A DNA stretch of 64,000 nucleotides, taken from NCBI GenBank assembly GCA_038893495.1, contig JAWARJ010000001.1:1043824-1107823 (forward strand). The letters are read 5' to 3'. This DNA comes from Thermoproteus sp. (GTDB lineage: Archaea > Thermoproteota > Thermoprotei > Thermoproteales > Thermoproteaceae). Below, one piece after another: positions 50,544-57,863 of this stretch. Numbering within the stretch: the first letter of the stretch is position 1; every line of letters begins with the position of its first letter. The translations under genes and the position numbers were made by a program. The notes below the pieces were generated by a model that worked only from the letters and a program-made list of their open reading frames with translations, was not told the DNA's origin and ran no database searches.

Positions 50544-51020
50544 ATGGCCACCAGCGAAGAGTTAAGGCTAACGGATAGACAGGTCCAGATATTACAACAC
50601 CTACTACAACGAGCACAGCCAATGAGGGTCTATACGGTATACGGCGACCAAGACGAAATAGCGAGAGAGCTCGGCATGACGAGACAAGCCCTCGCCATAC
50701 ACCTCAAGAGGCTTAAAGAGCTCGGGCTCGTCAGAACAGGCAGGGAGTTCGTCGACGTTACTGAGAAGGCCGTCAAGTTCCTAAAGGGCCAGAGCAACGA
50801 CGTCATAGTGTTGGTGAAAGTCGAGCCTAAATACCGCGACAAGGTCTACGACTTCTCCAAGAAACTCCCAATAGAGAAGGCGCTGAGGCTCGCCGGGGAG
50901 TACGACCTCGCCGTAATAACACAGGAGACAGTCTTGGACAAGGTGCTGGACTCTCTAAACAACTTGGAGGGCGTAAAGGAAACCAAGACGTTTATCAGTA
51001 TAGGTGCCATAAAGGAATAA
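50544..51020 (+). CDS. Lrp/AsnC-like transcription regulator
   Basis: 158 residues. The N-terminal part (about 10-75) has a winged helix-turn-helix (DEIARELGMTRQALAIHLKRLKELGLV), and the C-terminal part (about 88-155: DVIVLVKVEPKYRDKVYDFSKKL, then EYDLAVITQETVLDKVLDSLNNLEGVKETKTFISI) is a RAM/ACT-like effector domain of Lrp proteins. It should bind DNA as a dimer and respond to a small ligand. The TATA-like TTTTTATATTTC lies about 25 nt before the ATG. Lying next to fba-pfp may be coincidental. Confidence 0.75.
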   Translation: MATSEELRLTDRQVQILQHLLQRAQPMRVYTVYGDQDEIARELGMTRQALAIHLKRLKELGLVRTGREFVDVTEKAVKFLKGQSNDVIVLVKVEPKYRDKVYDFSKKLPIEKALRLAGEYDLAVITQETVLDKVLDSLNNLEGVKETKTFISIGAIKE

Positions 51021-51112
51021 TTAAGCGATATATAAAATACATAAATTTTTCTACCACCATTTTGATCATGTCCCTCGCCGCAAGGTTTTTAACTGGTATC
51101 CTATACTTTACC

Positions 51113-51148
51113 GGGCCCGTAGCTCAGCATGGATCAGAGCGGCGGTGG
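51113..51148 (+). tRNA. 5' fragment of a tRNA-Arg(CCG)-like gene, cut at its intron
   Basis: Positions 51113-51148 are identical, base for base, to the first 36 nt of tRNA-Arg(CCG) at 54879-54994 (acceptor GGGCCCG, D arm GCTC...GAGC, first half of the anticodon stem, first 3 nt of the 30/31 intron). From 51149 on the sequence differs and runs into a PaRep2b pseudogene. A TATA-like AAGGTTTTTAAC (51082-51093) is kept upstream. No matching 3' half follows. It is either a gene broken by insertion or rearrangement at the intron, or a half gene of a split tRNA. Confidence 0.6.
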
Positions 51149-51159
51149 GCCTCGGCGCA

Positions 51160-51796
51160 TGCCAGCACTCAGCTTCCCCTCGACTCTGTAGAGGTAAAAG
51201 CGCCAAGCCTTGCCGTTCTTCTCCAGCCTTGCCTCTTTTCGCATACAGCGTCTCTGGGCTATGCGGTCGGCAAGAAGCTCGTTGATGGCCTCGGCGTGGG
51301 CCTCTGCGACTTTTCCTTCGAGTATTGTAATATTGCTCGCTTCTGTTCACTCTCCGCCCATCGCCGTCAACTCTAATTCTATCCTCAACACCGAGTATAC
51401 TTACCGCCCGTCCTCGGCCTCTACTTGAAATATGCGGCGGTCCCCTCGGTCCTCGCCTTGAGCAAAGACACGCCTTCCGGTAGCGGGCTTCTCGCCTCTC
51501 CTCAACGTGCTCTCCACTGCCGTTGCTAAGAGGCGCCACACGCCGTCCCCATACGGCTTCACGCCCTCCGGCTCCAGCTCCGCGCGCACGCCGAGAGCCC
51601 TCAACGCGGGGTACAACGAGGCGTCAACCACGACGCCCTCCTCGGCCTTTATCGGCTTGAACTCCACCTTGCGCCCAGCCCCGCCGCGCCTCACAACGAC
51701 GGCGCCGCCCTCAAGAGCCGCCTCCGGCCTCTCGCAAGACCTTGCCGCCAGCCCTTGAGGAAGTTCGGCCGCCCCGCGTGCCCTGACGGACGCCAA
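51160..51796 (-). pseudogene. Nearly full-length PaRep2b-like pseudogene
   Basis: From ATG 51796 an open frame of 131 codons (to 51401) aligns along the copy at 54003-54763: VEFKPIKAEEGVVVDASLYPALRALGVRAELEPEGVKPYGDGVWRLL against VPFKLVKGTEHISAPADLHPALRALGVEADL. Then a stop and frameshifts follow: QYYNTRRKS region, and in another frame EKNGKAWRFYLYRVEGKLSAG, the usual family end at about 51160-51220. The C-terminal end touches the tRNA-Arg fragment. Confidence 0.7.
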
Positions 51797-51831
51797 CGAA
51801 AGGTATATATATATGGGCCTCTCTTCGATAT

Positions 51832-53754
51832 ATGTGGGGCCGTAGATGGCCCGCCCTCGTGGCGGCCGTCCTCGCCGCGGTCATAGCCGCCGCCCTCCTC
51901 TACAAGCCGGCCGCCAAGCCCACAGCCCAAAACGTAACGCAGAACGTCCCCGGCATTATCAGCCCGCCTCCAATAGGCAATCTCCAAAACGCGACGCAGA
52001 GCATCAATTGGTCCTCCACCACAGCCCAAAACACAACCCAACAGAACACGATCCAGTACGTCAACTGGTCCAACATCAACTTTAATTACGTAGATGTGCC
52101 TTTTGATCTCTGGGGCCGGCCTCAGTTTGATCCCCCCTGTACGAAGACTTTGACTCTCGTCTATACCTATAGGTTGCCTAGGGACTACACGATTGCGGGC
52201 GCCTTGGGCGAGGCGGCCCGCTCGGCGTCGAGGAGGCTGGCTTGGCATGTCGCCAGCCTCACTGTGTCCTTCGGGAACGACAGCGCGTCGGCCTACAGCT
52301 GGGTGGCCAAACTGTTGCCCGGCCGCCGTGTGTACTGGCCTCCCGGCCTCTGCAATGTGACTATTGAGGCTAGGACGCAGGTCGTCGAGTTGTTGGTCAA
52401 CGGCACTTGGGTCGAAGTTCCGCCGGCGTTCATAAGAGGCAACTACACGAGAGAGCTAAACGCCACGGGCACCGCAGTGTCGGAGCTACTCCAATGGCAC
52501 CTCTTCGAGACGCCAGAACAAGTAGCCCAATACTTCGACTCGCTCATTAGAGACATAGGCGCGGCCCTACTGAAGCTGGGACACTACCTCCACAGCCCTC
52601 CCGCCTGGACTCCCAAATCTACGGCCGCAAGCGGGCCGTCGACTAAAGACCCCACGTGGGCCCTATCGGCGTTTGCGAAGGTCAGTAGCGCCAACGAGAT
52701 ATGCGGCTACGTATATCCCGCCAACAGCAGCAAGCTGGTCCTAGACTCGCCCGCAGACTACGCCGCGGCGGTGTTGTCCGTATGGCAAAGCGGCTACGAC
52801 TACTGGTCACACCCGGTGGCCGTGTTCGTACAAGGCGCGGCCGCGATATGGCCGCCAGCGTTGGTATATAACGTGTGGTTCATCGATTACTACATTAAAG
52901 GCCAAGTGCAAGTCAACATTAATGGTCAAGTGAAAAATGTGTATACTAGTGGGTACGAAGTAGTTTGGGTCGGCAATATGACCCTCACCTCTCCCGCCGA
53001 TTGGCTCGGCTTGGGCCCCGAGTTCTGTATATCGATAAGCCAGCCCTCTTCCAACTCCTACGACATATATATAGATGGGTATGTGGGCAACAACCAATAC
53101 CCGATGGCGACAGCGACCGAAATCATCAGCTCCAACAGCGAGATTACAGTAACGCCCGGTAGCAGATTCACGCAGAGCGTATATGGGTTTTATAACATAT
53201 CAACTCTAAATCCTAGCAAAATGACATTAGCGAACAACACAGCCAGTAGCGTGACGGAATATGTGACCTTGTCGAGCGCGAGCGGCACAATAGGCTCTGT
53301 CGGCGGGGCGGTGTTTCTCCTCCCTTCATCCGTAACCTTCTACCCCTCCATGGCCTTCGAGACTAACGACATGTCTTCTTCCTTCTTCAGCTACAACACG
53401 AAGTTCGCGGTCAAGTTCGAAATGGGGCCGAACTACTATAGTGTCGGCTACTGGCCGCTCTTCTACTCCATAAGCAACGACCCCGCCTGTATCTTCCAGG
53501 GCTACAACATATGGGGCTCTTCCGGCGTCGGCACCTCGTGGCCGCCCGGTCCTAGCTCCAACAGCTACGCCTGGGGCGCCAGCGGCCTTACATACTTGGG
53601 CACGTCGCCTCAGATATATGTGGCCTTGGTCGGCTCTTTGCAACAAATACAGAACGTTCTGCAGCCAATAATACAGGGGCCTCCCAATGTGGTAGGCATA
53701 TCGTGTAGCTACGTGGACACAGAGCTGACCTCGCTGAACGGGGCTTGGACGTGA
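51832..53754 (+). CDS. Large membrane-anchored surface protein, unknown family
   Basis: 640 residues. N-terminal anchor or signal (residues 7-24, ALVAAVLAAVIAAALLY) followed by a long low-complexity stalk rich in Asn, Thr and Gln (30-85). The ectodomain has two parts: an alpha-beta section (85-270, with RRLAWHVASLTVSF and helices) and a Tyr/Ser/Asn-rich beta section to the end. More than fifteen N-glycosylation sequons are present, and the few cysteines may pair (CTKTL, CNVT, CGYV, CIS, CIFQ, CSYV). No C-terminal helix. The ATG lies about 25 nt after the TATATATAT box at 51804-51813. Function unknown. Confidence 0.75.
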   Translation: MWGRRWPALVAAVLAAVIAAALLYKPAAKPTAQNVTQNVPGIISPPPIGNLQNATQSINWSSTTAQNTTQQNTIQYVNWSNINFNYVDVPFDLWGRPQFDPPCTKTLTLVYTYRLPRDYTIAGALGEAARSASRRLAWHVASLTVSFGNDSASAYSWVAKLLPGRRVYWPPGLCNVTIEARTQVVELLVNGTWVEVPPAFIRGNYTRELNATGTAVSELLQWHLFETPEQVAQYFDSLIRDIGAALLKLGHYLHSPPAWTPKSTAASGPSTKDPTWALSAFAKVSSANEICGYVYPANSSKLVLDSPADYAAAVLSVWQSGYDYWSHPVAVFVQGAAAIWPPALVYNVWFIDYYIKGQVQVNINGQVKNVYTSGYEVVWVGNMTLTSPADWLGLGPEFCISISQPSSNSYDIYIDGYVGNNQYPMATATEIISSNSEITVTPGSRFTQSVYGFYNISTLNPSKMTLANNTASSVTEYVTLSSASGTIGSVGGAVFLLPSSVTFYPSMAFETNDMSSSFFSYNTKFAVKFEMGPNYYSVGYWPLFYSISNDPACIFQGYNIWGSSGVGTSWPPGPSSNSYAWGASGLTYLGTSPQIYVALVGSLQQIQNVLQPIIQGPPNVVGISCSYVDTELTSLNGAWT

Positions 53755-53826
53755 AGACAGCGCTCTATATTTCTACATAGTTAAATCCAACTATTTTTAT
53801 ATTTTTAAGGGGAGCTATATAGCCCC

Positions 53827-53952
53827 CTATGTGCGCTTCTGCGTTGTCTTGAGGTACTCGACGAGGCCTCCGGCCTTGATGATCTCTAGGACTAGGCCCG
53901 AGAGGGGCCTCCCCTTGAGGACTTCCCCCGTGGAGAGGCTCGCCGCTCTTAT
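53827..53952 (-). pseudogene. 3' end fragment of leuD (isopropylmalate isomerase small subunit)
   Basis: The minus frame reads IRAASLSTG, EVLKGRPLSGLVLEIIK and AGGLVEYLKTTQKRT and then a stop. The core GEVLKGRPL and IIKAGGLVEYLK is the typical C-terminal end of LeuD/aconitase small subunits. Nothing of the upstream 120 or so codons can be found; the sequence beyond 53955 is unrelated. It is a relic of an old gene or a rearrangement scar between the surface-protein gene and the PaRep2b copy. Confidence 0.6.
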
Positions 53953-54002
53953 GATGGACTGCGGTCATGCCGCTGTAGGCAGAGAGAAAGAGTTGGGAGG
54001 TC

Positions 54003-54763
54003 ATGCTCCAACACGCCGAGCGCGAAGTGCTTAAGTCGCTACGCGCGCTGGCCGAAAGGCTCAGGCAAATGGGCGTCGAGGGCGGGATGGGCGAGGTGTC
54101 CAAGAGGGGCAATGCGGCGTCTACCGCTTCCACGTGACTTGCCCCGCCCCAGAGGCCTTCGAGAGGGCTACGTTGAGGGAGGCGCCTAGGGCAGTCGAAG
54201 CCCGCGTCGAGGGGTCCCTAATCGCCATATACATCGAGAGGCAGAGGTACGAGGTGCCGTTTAAGCTCGTGAAGGGCACTGAGCACATCTCGGCTCCTGC
54301 CGACCTCCATCCCGCCCTAAGGGCGCTTGGTGTCGAGGCCGACTTGGCTCCAGACGGCGTTAGGATTAGGAGGGACGGCATGTGGGGCCTTCTGGCCGCG
54401 GCTGTAGAGCAAGCCGTAAGGAGGGGCGAGCCGCCTCAACTGCCGCCGGGCGTTTCGCTTCTGAGCGCGAGGCCCGAGGCCCGCCATTACGTATTCCTCG
54501 CCGAGGCCGAAGACGGGCGGTATGTATATTCCGTCTTATACGCGGAGGGCTCAAGCGGCGGGAGGCGGTGGACCGCTATGGGCGGAAAGGTGATGAGGAG
54601 TGGCAAGGTCCAGCTCAAACACGCCGAGAGACGCGTCGCCGAGACGCATGTGGAGGCCATAAGCGCGCTGACGGGCAGAAGGGCAGAGGTCAAGCGGAAG
54701 CCTAGCGGCATTTGGTATTTCTGGCTGTACGGGAGCGATTTAGAGAGGCTCGGCGCGGGTTGA
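54003..54763 (+). pseudogene. PaRep2b-like protein, best-preserved copy, one frameshift
   Basis: A 209-codon frame runs from GTG 54134. The frame upstream of it (YRFHVTC before the GTG) and another frame starting at ATG 54003 (HAEREVLKSLRALAERLRQMG, then GEVSKRGNA) suggest one longer gene broken by a single frameshift near 54115-54122. Key segments: HPALRALGVEADLAPDGV, YVFLAEAEDGRYVYSVLYAEG, HAERRVAETHVEAISALTGRRAEVKR and the end IWYFWLYGSDLERLGAG. The 209-residue part may still be made. Function unknown. It points at the tRNA-Arg gene 115 bp downstream. Confidence 0.65.
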
Positions 54764-54878
54764 ACGTCTCATTCCGCGGCGCTGTGAGGTCTCCCTTAAG
54801 GGGGGCGATGCGGTAGGTCTATTCGGCGTAAACCATGACTTAAGAGGCCAGCAGGTGAAGTTGGCTCTTATTGCGATA

Positions 54879-54994
54879 TGGCGGGCCCGGCGGGATTCCT
54901 AGGCGGGCGGACGCCCTGAACCCGCGACCTACGGCTCCGGAGGCTCGGCGGCGTGCGGCCACCGCCGCTCTGATCCATGCTGAGCTACGGGCCC
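54879..54994 (-). tRNA. tRNA-Arg(CCG) with two introns, CCA encoded
   Basis: Read on the minus strand from 54994: acceptor GGGCCCG, D arm GCTC...GAGC, anticodon stem GCGGC/GCCGT around loop CTCCGGA (anticodon CCG at 54938-54940), variable AGGTC, T stem GCGGG/CCCGC, acceptor CGGGCCC, discriminator G and CCA (54879-54881). To close the anticodon stem, 18 nt (54944-54961) must be removed between tRNA positions 30 and 31. To obtain the T loop TTCGAAT, 19 nt (54899-54917) must be removed after TTC. Introns at such places are known in Thermoproteales. A TATA-like TTTTAAAAG lies about 25 nt upstream. Confidence 0.85.
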
Positions 54995-55239
54995 CCGTTG
55001 GCGTCGCCTTGGCGACTTTTAAAGCTTTTCCGCCGGAATCGGGCGCGTCGGCAAGAGGACGTGCCGAACGCCGAAGGCTCTCGCCGGATGTGGCCGGGGT
55101 CGCGGGAGGTAGCCGATGTGAGGACGCTGGCCTTACCGCCGCTCTGCAGTCAGGCCTTAGGGCCATCTGGAGGGAGACCCTGTCGTGTCTTTGGCGTTTG
55201 GGGGTGAATAGGGTAAATTTATATAGCAAGTCACATGGC

Positions 55240-55707
55240 ATGAGGTTTTCAATTGCCGTAACTATAATAGGTGCCGTAATTGTTGCAATATCCGTCCTGC
55301 TGTTCTTCCTTGGCGCTCCGGCGAGCGCCCTAAACGCCTCTGTCAACGAGGCCTTGAGCCAGCTCAATAAGACGTCGGCTGTATACTTAGCCCCAGGCGA
55401 AAATTTGAGTCTGGCATATCCCCAGGCTGCCATCATCTTGATAAATTCGTCGGCGCCCCTCAAGGTAGAGCCCAGTTCATTGAGAGTAGTCTCGCAAGGG
55501 CCCATCACGGCCGTGGCAGTTACGGCGAATACGACCGTCTACATAATAAATAACTACAGCCGCGCCGTCTCGTTGAGATATGCGGTAGTGACCATAAGCC
55601 CATCCCTCTCGCAGGCGGTCTTCTTCACGTTGATGTCTCTAGGCCTCGGCTTCCTTGGCTTCATCTTGTTGGTGGTCGGCGTGGTGCTATACGTCTTAAA
55701 GAAATAA
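55240..55707 (+). CDS. Small membrane protein with ectodomain
   Basis: 155 residues from ATG 55240; the longer frame from 54871 runs through the tRNA gene and is rejected. A TATA-like GTAAATTTATATAG lies about 22 nt upstream. One transmembrane helix lies at 5-25 and another at about 130-152 (FFTLMSLGLGFLGFILLVVGVVLYVL), with an extracellular loop of about 100 residues between them, carrying sequons (NAS, NKT, NLS, NSS, NTT, NYS). The tail is LKK. I know no family. The next gene starts 21 bp downstream. Confidence 0.65.
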   Translation: MRFSIAVTIIGAVIVAISVLLFFLGAPASALNASVNEALSQLNKTSAVYLAPGENLSLAYPQAAIILINSSAPLKVEPSSLRVVSQGPITAVAVTANTTVYIINNYSRAVSLRYAVVTISPSLSQAVFFTLMSLGLGFLGFILLVVGVVLYVLKK

Positions 55708-55728
55708 AACAGGGTATTGTTTTAACTC

Positions 55729-56739
55729 GTGGATAAATTTGTTGTCGACGTGCTTCTGCTTAGAGAGGGGAAGCTTGTAATGAACGCCGAAACGGCGTTG
55801 CTCCTTAAGTATATAGACGAAACTGGCTCTATCCTTTCGGCGGCTAAGAAGCTCGGGCTGTCTTACTCTAGAGCTTGGAGCTATATTGCAAAGGCCGAGC
55901 GGACTCTCGGCGTCAAGCTGGTCGAAGCCAGAAAGGGCTACGGCGGTGGCGCCAAGCTGACTCAAGAGGGCAGGGCGTTCCTATCTCGATATATGGAGTT
56001 CGTGGAGAGGAGGTTGGGCGGGCTTGAGGGGCTGTCGGGAGACCTATGCGACTTCGTGTACGCCGGTAGCTCCGACCCCTTTATGGAGTATCTGCTCAAT
56101 AGGCTAAGGGAGGAGGGCTTTTGCGTGGAGGTGCGTTGGGTGGGCTCCACCGCGGGTCTCATGATGGTCGCGGCCGGCCTCGCCGATGTGGCCGGCACCC
56201 ACCTCTTCGATCCCCTCGTCGAGGAGTACAACATCCCCTATATAGAACGGCTGGGCCTCTCTACGTCTTTAGTACTTCATAAGGGCTTCATGAGGTCTAT
56301 AGGCTTCGTCTACGGCCGAGATATAGGCTTTAACGGCTTGGAGGACTTGCTACGGCTTAAAATCGTCAATCGTAACGCCGGGTCGGGCACCAGGGCTCTG
56401 TTGGAACACCTACTGGACAAACTGGCCTTTAAGCTCGGCGTCTCTAAACGTGTCGTTGTTCAACGCCTGGAGGGCTACTCGACCGAGGTCTCTACGCACC
56501 AAGAGGTGGCCCGCCGCGTGGCTGAAGGCGAGGCCGACGTAGGGCTGGCTGTCGCCGCGGCGGCCGAGGCCTATGGGTTGCAGTTCAGACAGGTGGCGTT
56601 GGAGCGCTTCGACATTGCTGTCAGTAGGAGGAGCCTAAACAAGCCCGCAGTTAGGCGGCTTTTAGAGCTAATGAAGCGGGAGGAGATGCCGTCGGGATAT
56701 ATAGCAATTAAGGGCTCGGGTCTGCCCATAGTGCATTAA
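55729..56739 (+). CDS. ModE-like HTH regulator fused to a binding-protein domain
   Basis: 336 residues. An N-terminal LysR/ModE-type winged HTH (about 15-85: LLKYIDETGSILSAAKKLGLSYSRAWSYIAKAERTLG, then GGGAKLTQEGRAFL) is joined to a PBP-like domain (about 105-335: YAGSSDPFMEYLLNRL, GLMMVAAGLADVAGTHLFDP, IVNRNAGSGTRALLEHLL, EADVGLAVAAAAEAYGL). In related proteins this arrangement senses molybdate/tungstate or pterin-linked signals. The NRNAGSGTR loop is the family's ligand-binding site. GTG start; 21 bp from the preceding gene. No Mo/W transporter is adjacent. Confidence 0.75.
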   Translation: MDKFVVDVLLLREGKLVMNAETALLLKYIDETGSILSAAKKLGLSYSRAWSYIAKAERTLGVKLVEARKGYGGGAKLTQEGRAFLSRYMEFVERRLGGLEGLSGDLCDFVYAGSSDPFMEYLLNRLREEGFCVEVRWVGSTAGLMMVAAGLADVAGTHLFDPLVEEYNIPYIERLGLSTSLVLHKGFMRSIGFVYGRDIGFNGLEDLLRLKIVNRNAGSGTRALLEHLLDKLAFKLGVSKRVVVQRLEGYSTEVSTHQEVARRVAEGEADVGLAVAAAAEAYGLQFRQVALERFDIAVSRRSLNKPAVRRLLELMKREEMPSGYIAIKGSGLPIVH

Positions 56740-56774
56740 TCGCGAAGTTTAATAAGACAGCTCGAAACGCACAT

Positions 56775-56951
56775 ATGGCGAGAGTAGTAATTCACTCCAT
56801 AGAGAACGGGCCCAATGAAGTGTTGGTCGACGAGAAGCCGGTGGCGTACCTTTGTCGTTGTGGCGGCTCCTCGAAGAAGCCCTACTGCGACGGGACGCAT
56901 AGGAGGGTCGGCTTTAAGGCCCCTGAGGCGTTCGTCGAAGTCTTGAAGTAG
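56775..56951 (+). CDS. Small CDGSH iron-sulfur protein
   Basis: 58 residues (ATG 56775, TAG 56949-56951), shorter than common ORF cut-offs. It contains the 2Fe-2S motif C-x-C-x2-S-x3-P-x-C-D-G-(T)-H as CRCGGSSKKPYCDGTH, where Cys-Cys-Cys-His bind the cluster. Such CDGSH proteins carry electrons or store clusters in the cytoplasm; this is the compact archaeal type without extra domains. A TATA-like AGTTTAATAAG at 56745-56755 supports a leaderless ATG. Confidence 0.87.
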   Translation: MARVVIHSIENGPNEVLVDEKPVAYLCRCGGSSKKPYCDGTHRRVGFKAPEAFVEVLK

Positions 56952-56980
56952 TATTTTTAAGCCTATTCGCCATAAGGTCA

Positions 56981-57805
56981 GTGCAGATTTTTCTCGCCAC
57001 AGAGAGGGGCCTCTTCGAGCTGGTGCCTACAGGCGGAGCCTATAGGATATGCTGTCCGGAGCTGGATCTGGCCGACGTCGCGCTGTTTGAGGGCTACCTC
57101 TACGTCTGTTCGCCCTCTTCTGGAGTATATGAGGTGAGAGGGGGAAACCTAAAGAGGCGAGTTAGCGGCGGCTGTTGGAGGCTTAGGCCGATCGGCGAGA
57201 CGTTAGTCGCGGCGGTAGACGGGCCGGCGCTATTCGACGCGACCACGGGGGATAAGATAGTCGACCTCTCTGAATACTCCGAGAGGCTCGGATGGCGTTT
57301 CCTCAAGGGGCCGGCCCACATAACGGACATTGCGACCTTTAAGGGCAAGCTCGTCGCCTCTGTAGAGGACGGAAGCCTCCTCGCGGGCGACGACCTCAAG
57401 TCGTTGGCGCCTACGCGCTTCTGGGGCGACCTACACGCGCTCCTCGCCGATAAGGACAGGCTCTACATCTCCACCTCCACCGGCATATATTACACGCAGG
57501 ACCTGGAGAAATTCAACATGGCCGTGGGGCCCACCGGCTATACACACGCGGTGGTTAGATGTGGCGGCTATCTGGCTACCCAAGAGATGTCGAGGAACCC
57601 CCTATGGACTTCTATAGACGGCCTAGTCTGGCGCCAACTGCCTGTGGAGCTCCCGAAGCCCGCCTTCGGCACGACTAACCTCGCCTGTATAGGGGCGAGA
57701 GCCGTGTACGCTGTGAGGCAGGTCTACGTCATAGATCTAGCTCGACTTATAGTCGAGAAGATGGCGTCCGGCATCCCCCTAGTCCTCAGAGTCTCGGTGA
57801 TTTAG
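56981..57805 (+). CDS. Beta-propeller-like protein, unknown function
   Basis: 274 residues without signal peptide. Repeating short segments such as IFLATERGLFEL, VALFEGYLYVCSPSSGVYEV, GETLVAAVDGPALFD, ITDIATFKGKLVASVEDG, LLADKDRLYISTSTGIYYT and ACIGARAVYAVRQVYVID have the strand-turn pattern of six propeller blades. I cannot name a family or a ligand. GTG start about 25 nt after GTATTTTTAAG. It stands between two leaderless single genes. Confidence 0.6.
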   Translation: MQIFLATERGLFELVPTGGAYRICCPELDLADVALFEGYLYVCSPSSGVYEVRGGNLKRRVSGGCWRLRPIGETLVAAVDGPALFDATTGDKIVDLSEYSERLGWRFLKGPAHITDIATFKGKLVASVEDGSLLAGDDLKSLAPTRFWGDLHALLADKDRLYISTSTGIYYTQDLEKFNMAVGPTGYTHAVVRCGGYLATQEMSRNPLWTSIDGLVWRQLPVELPKPAFGTTNLACIGARAVYAVRQVYVIDLARLIVEKMASGIPLVLRVSVI

Positions 57806-57863
57806 GTAAAAATTGGTATAAATTTGGGAAAAAGTATATCTATGACGTACGAGATGCGCGCCT

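Noticed and set aside
51113-51220. A complete intron-containing tRNA at 51113
   Set aside because: No T arm or acceptor 3' strand follows, and the downstream bases code for the PaRep2b end on the other strand.
53765-54133. Minus-strand ORF of 122 codons
   Set aside because: Only the leuD-like end in a different frame shows homology; this frame is low-complexity shadow sequence.
54871-55239. N-terminal extension of the membrane-protein ORF (start at 54871)
   Set aside because: The extension reads through the tRNA-Arg gene and its promoter. A TATA-like box and ATG at 55240 give a normal leaderless start.
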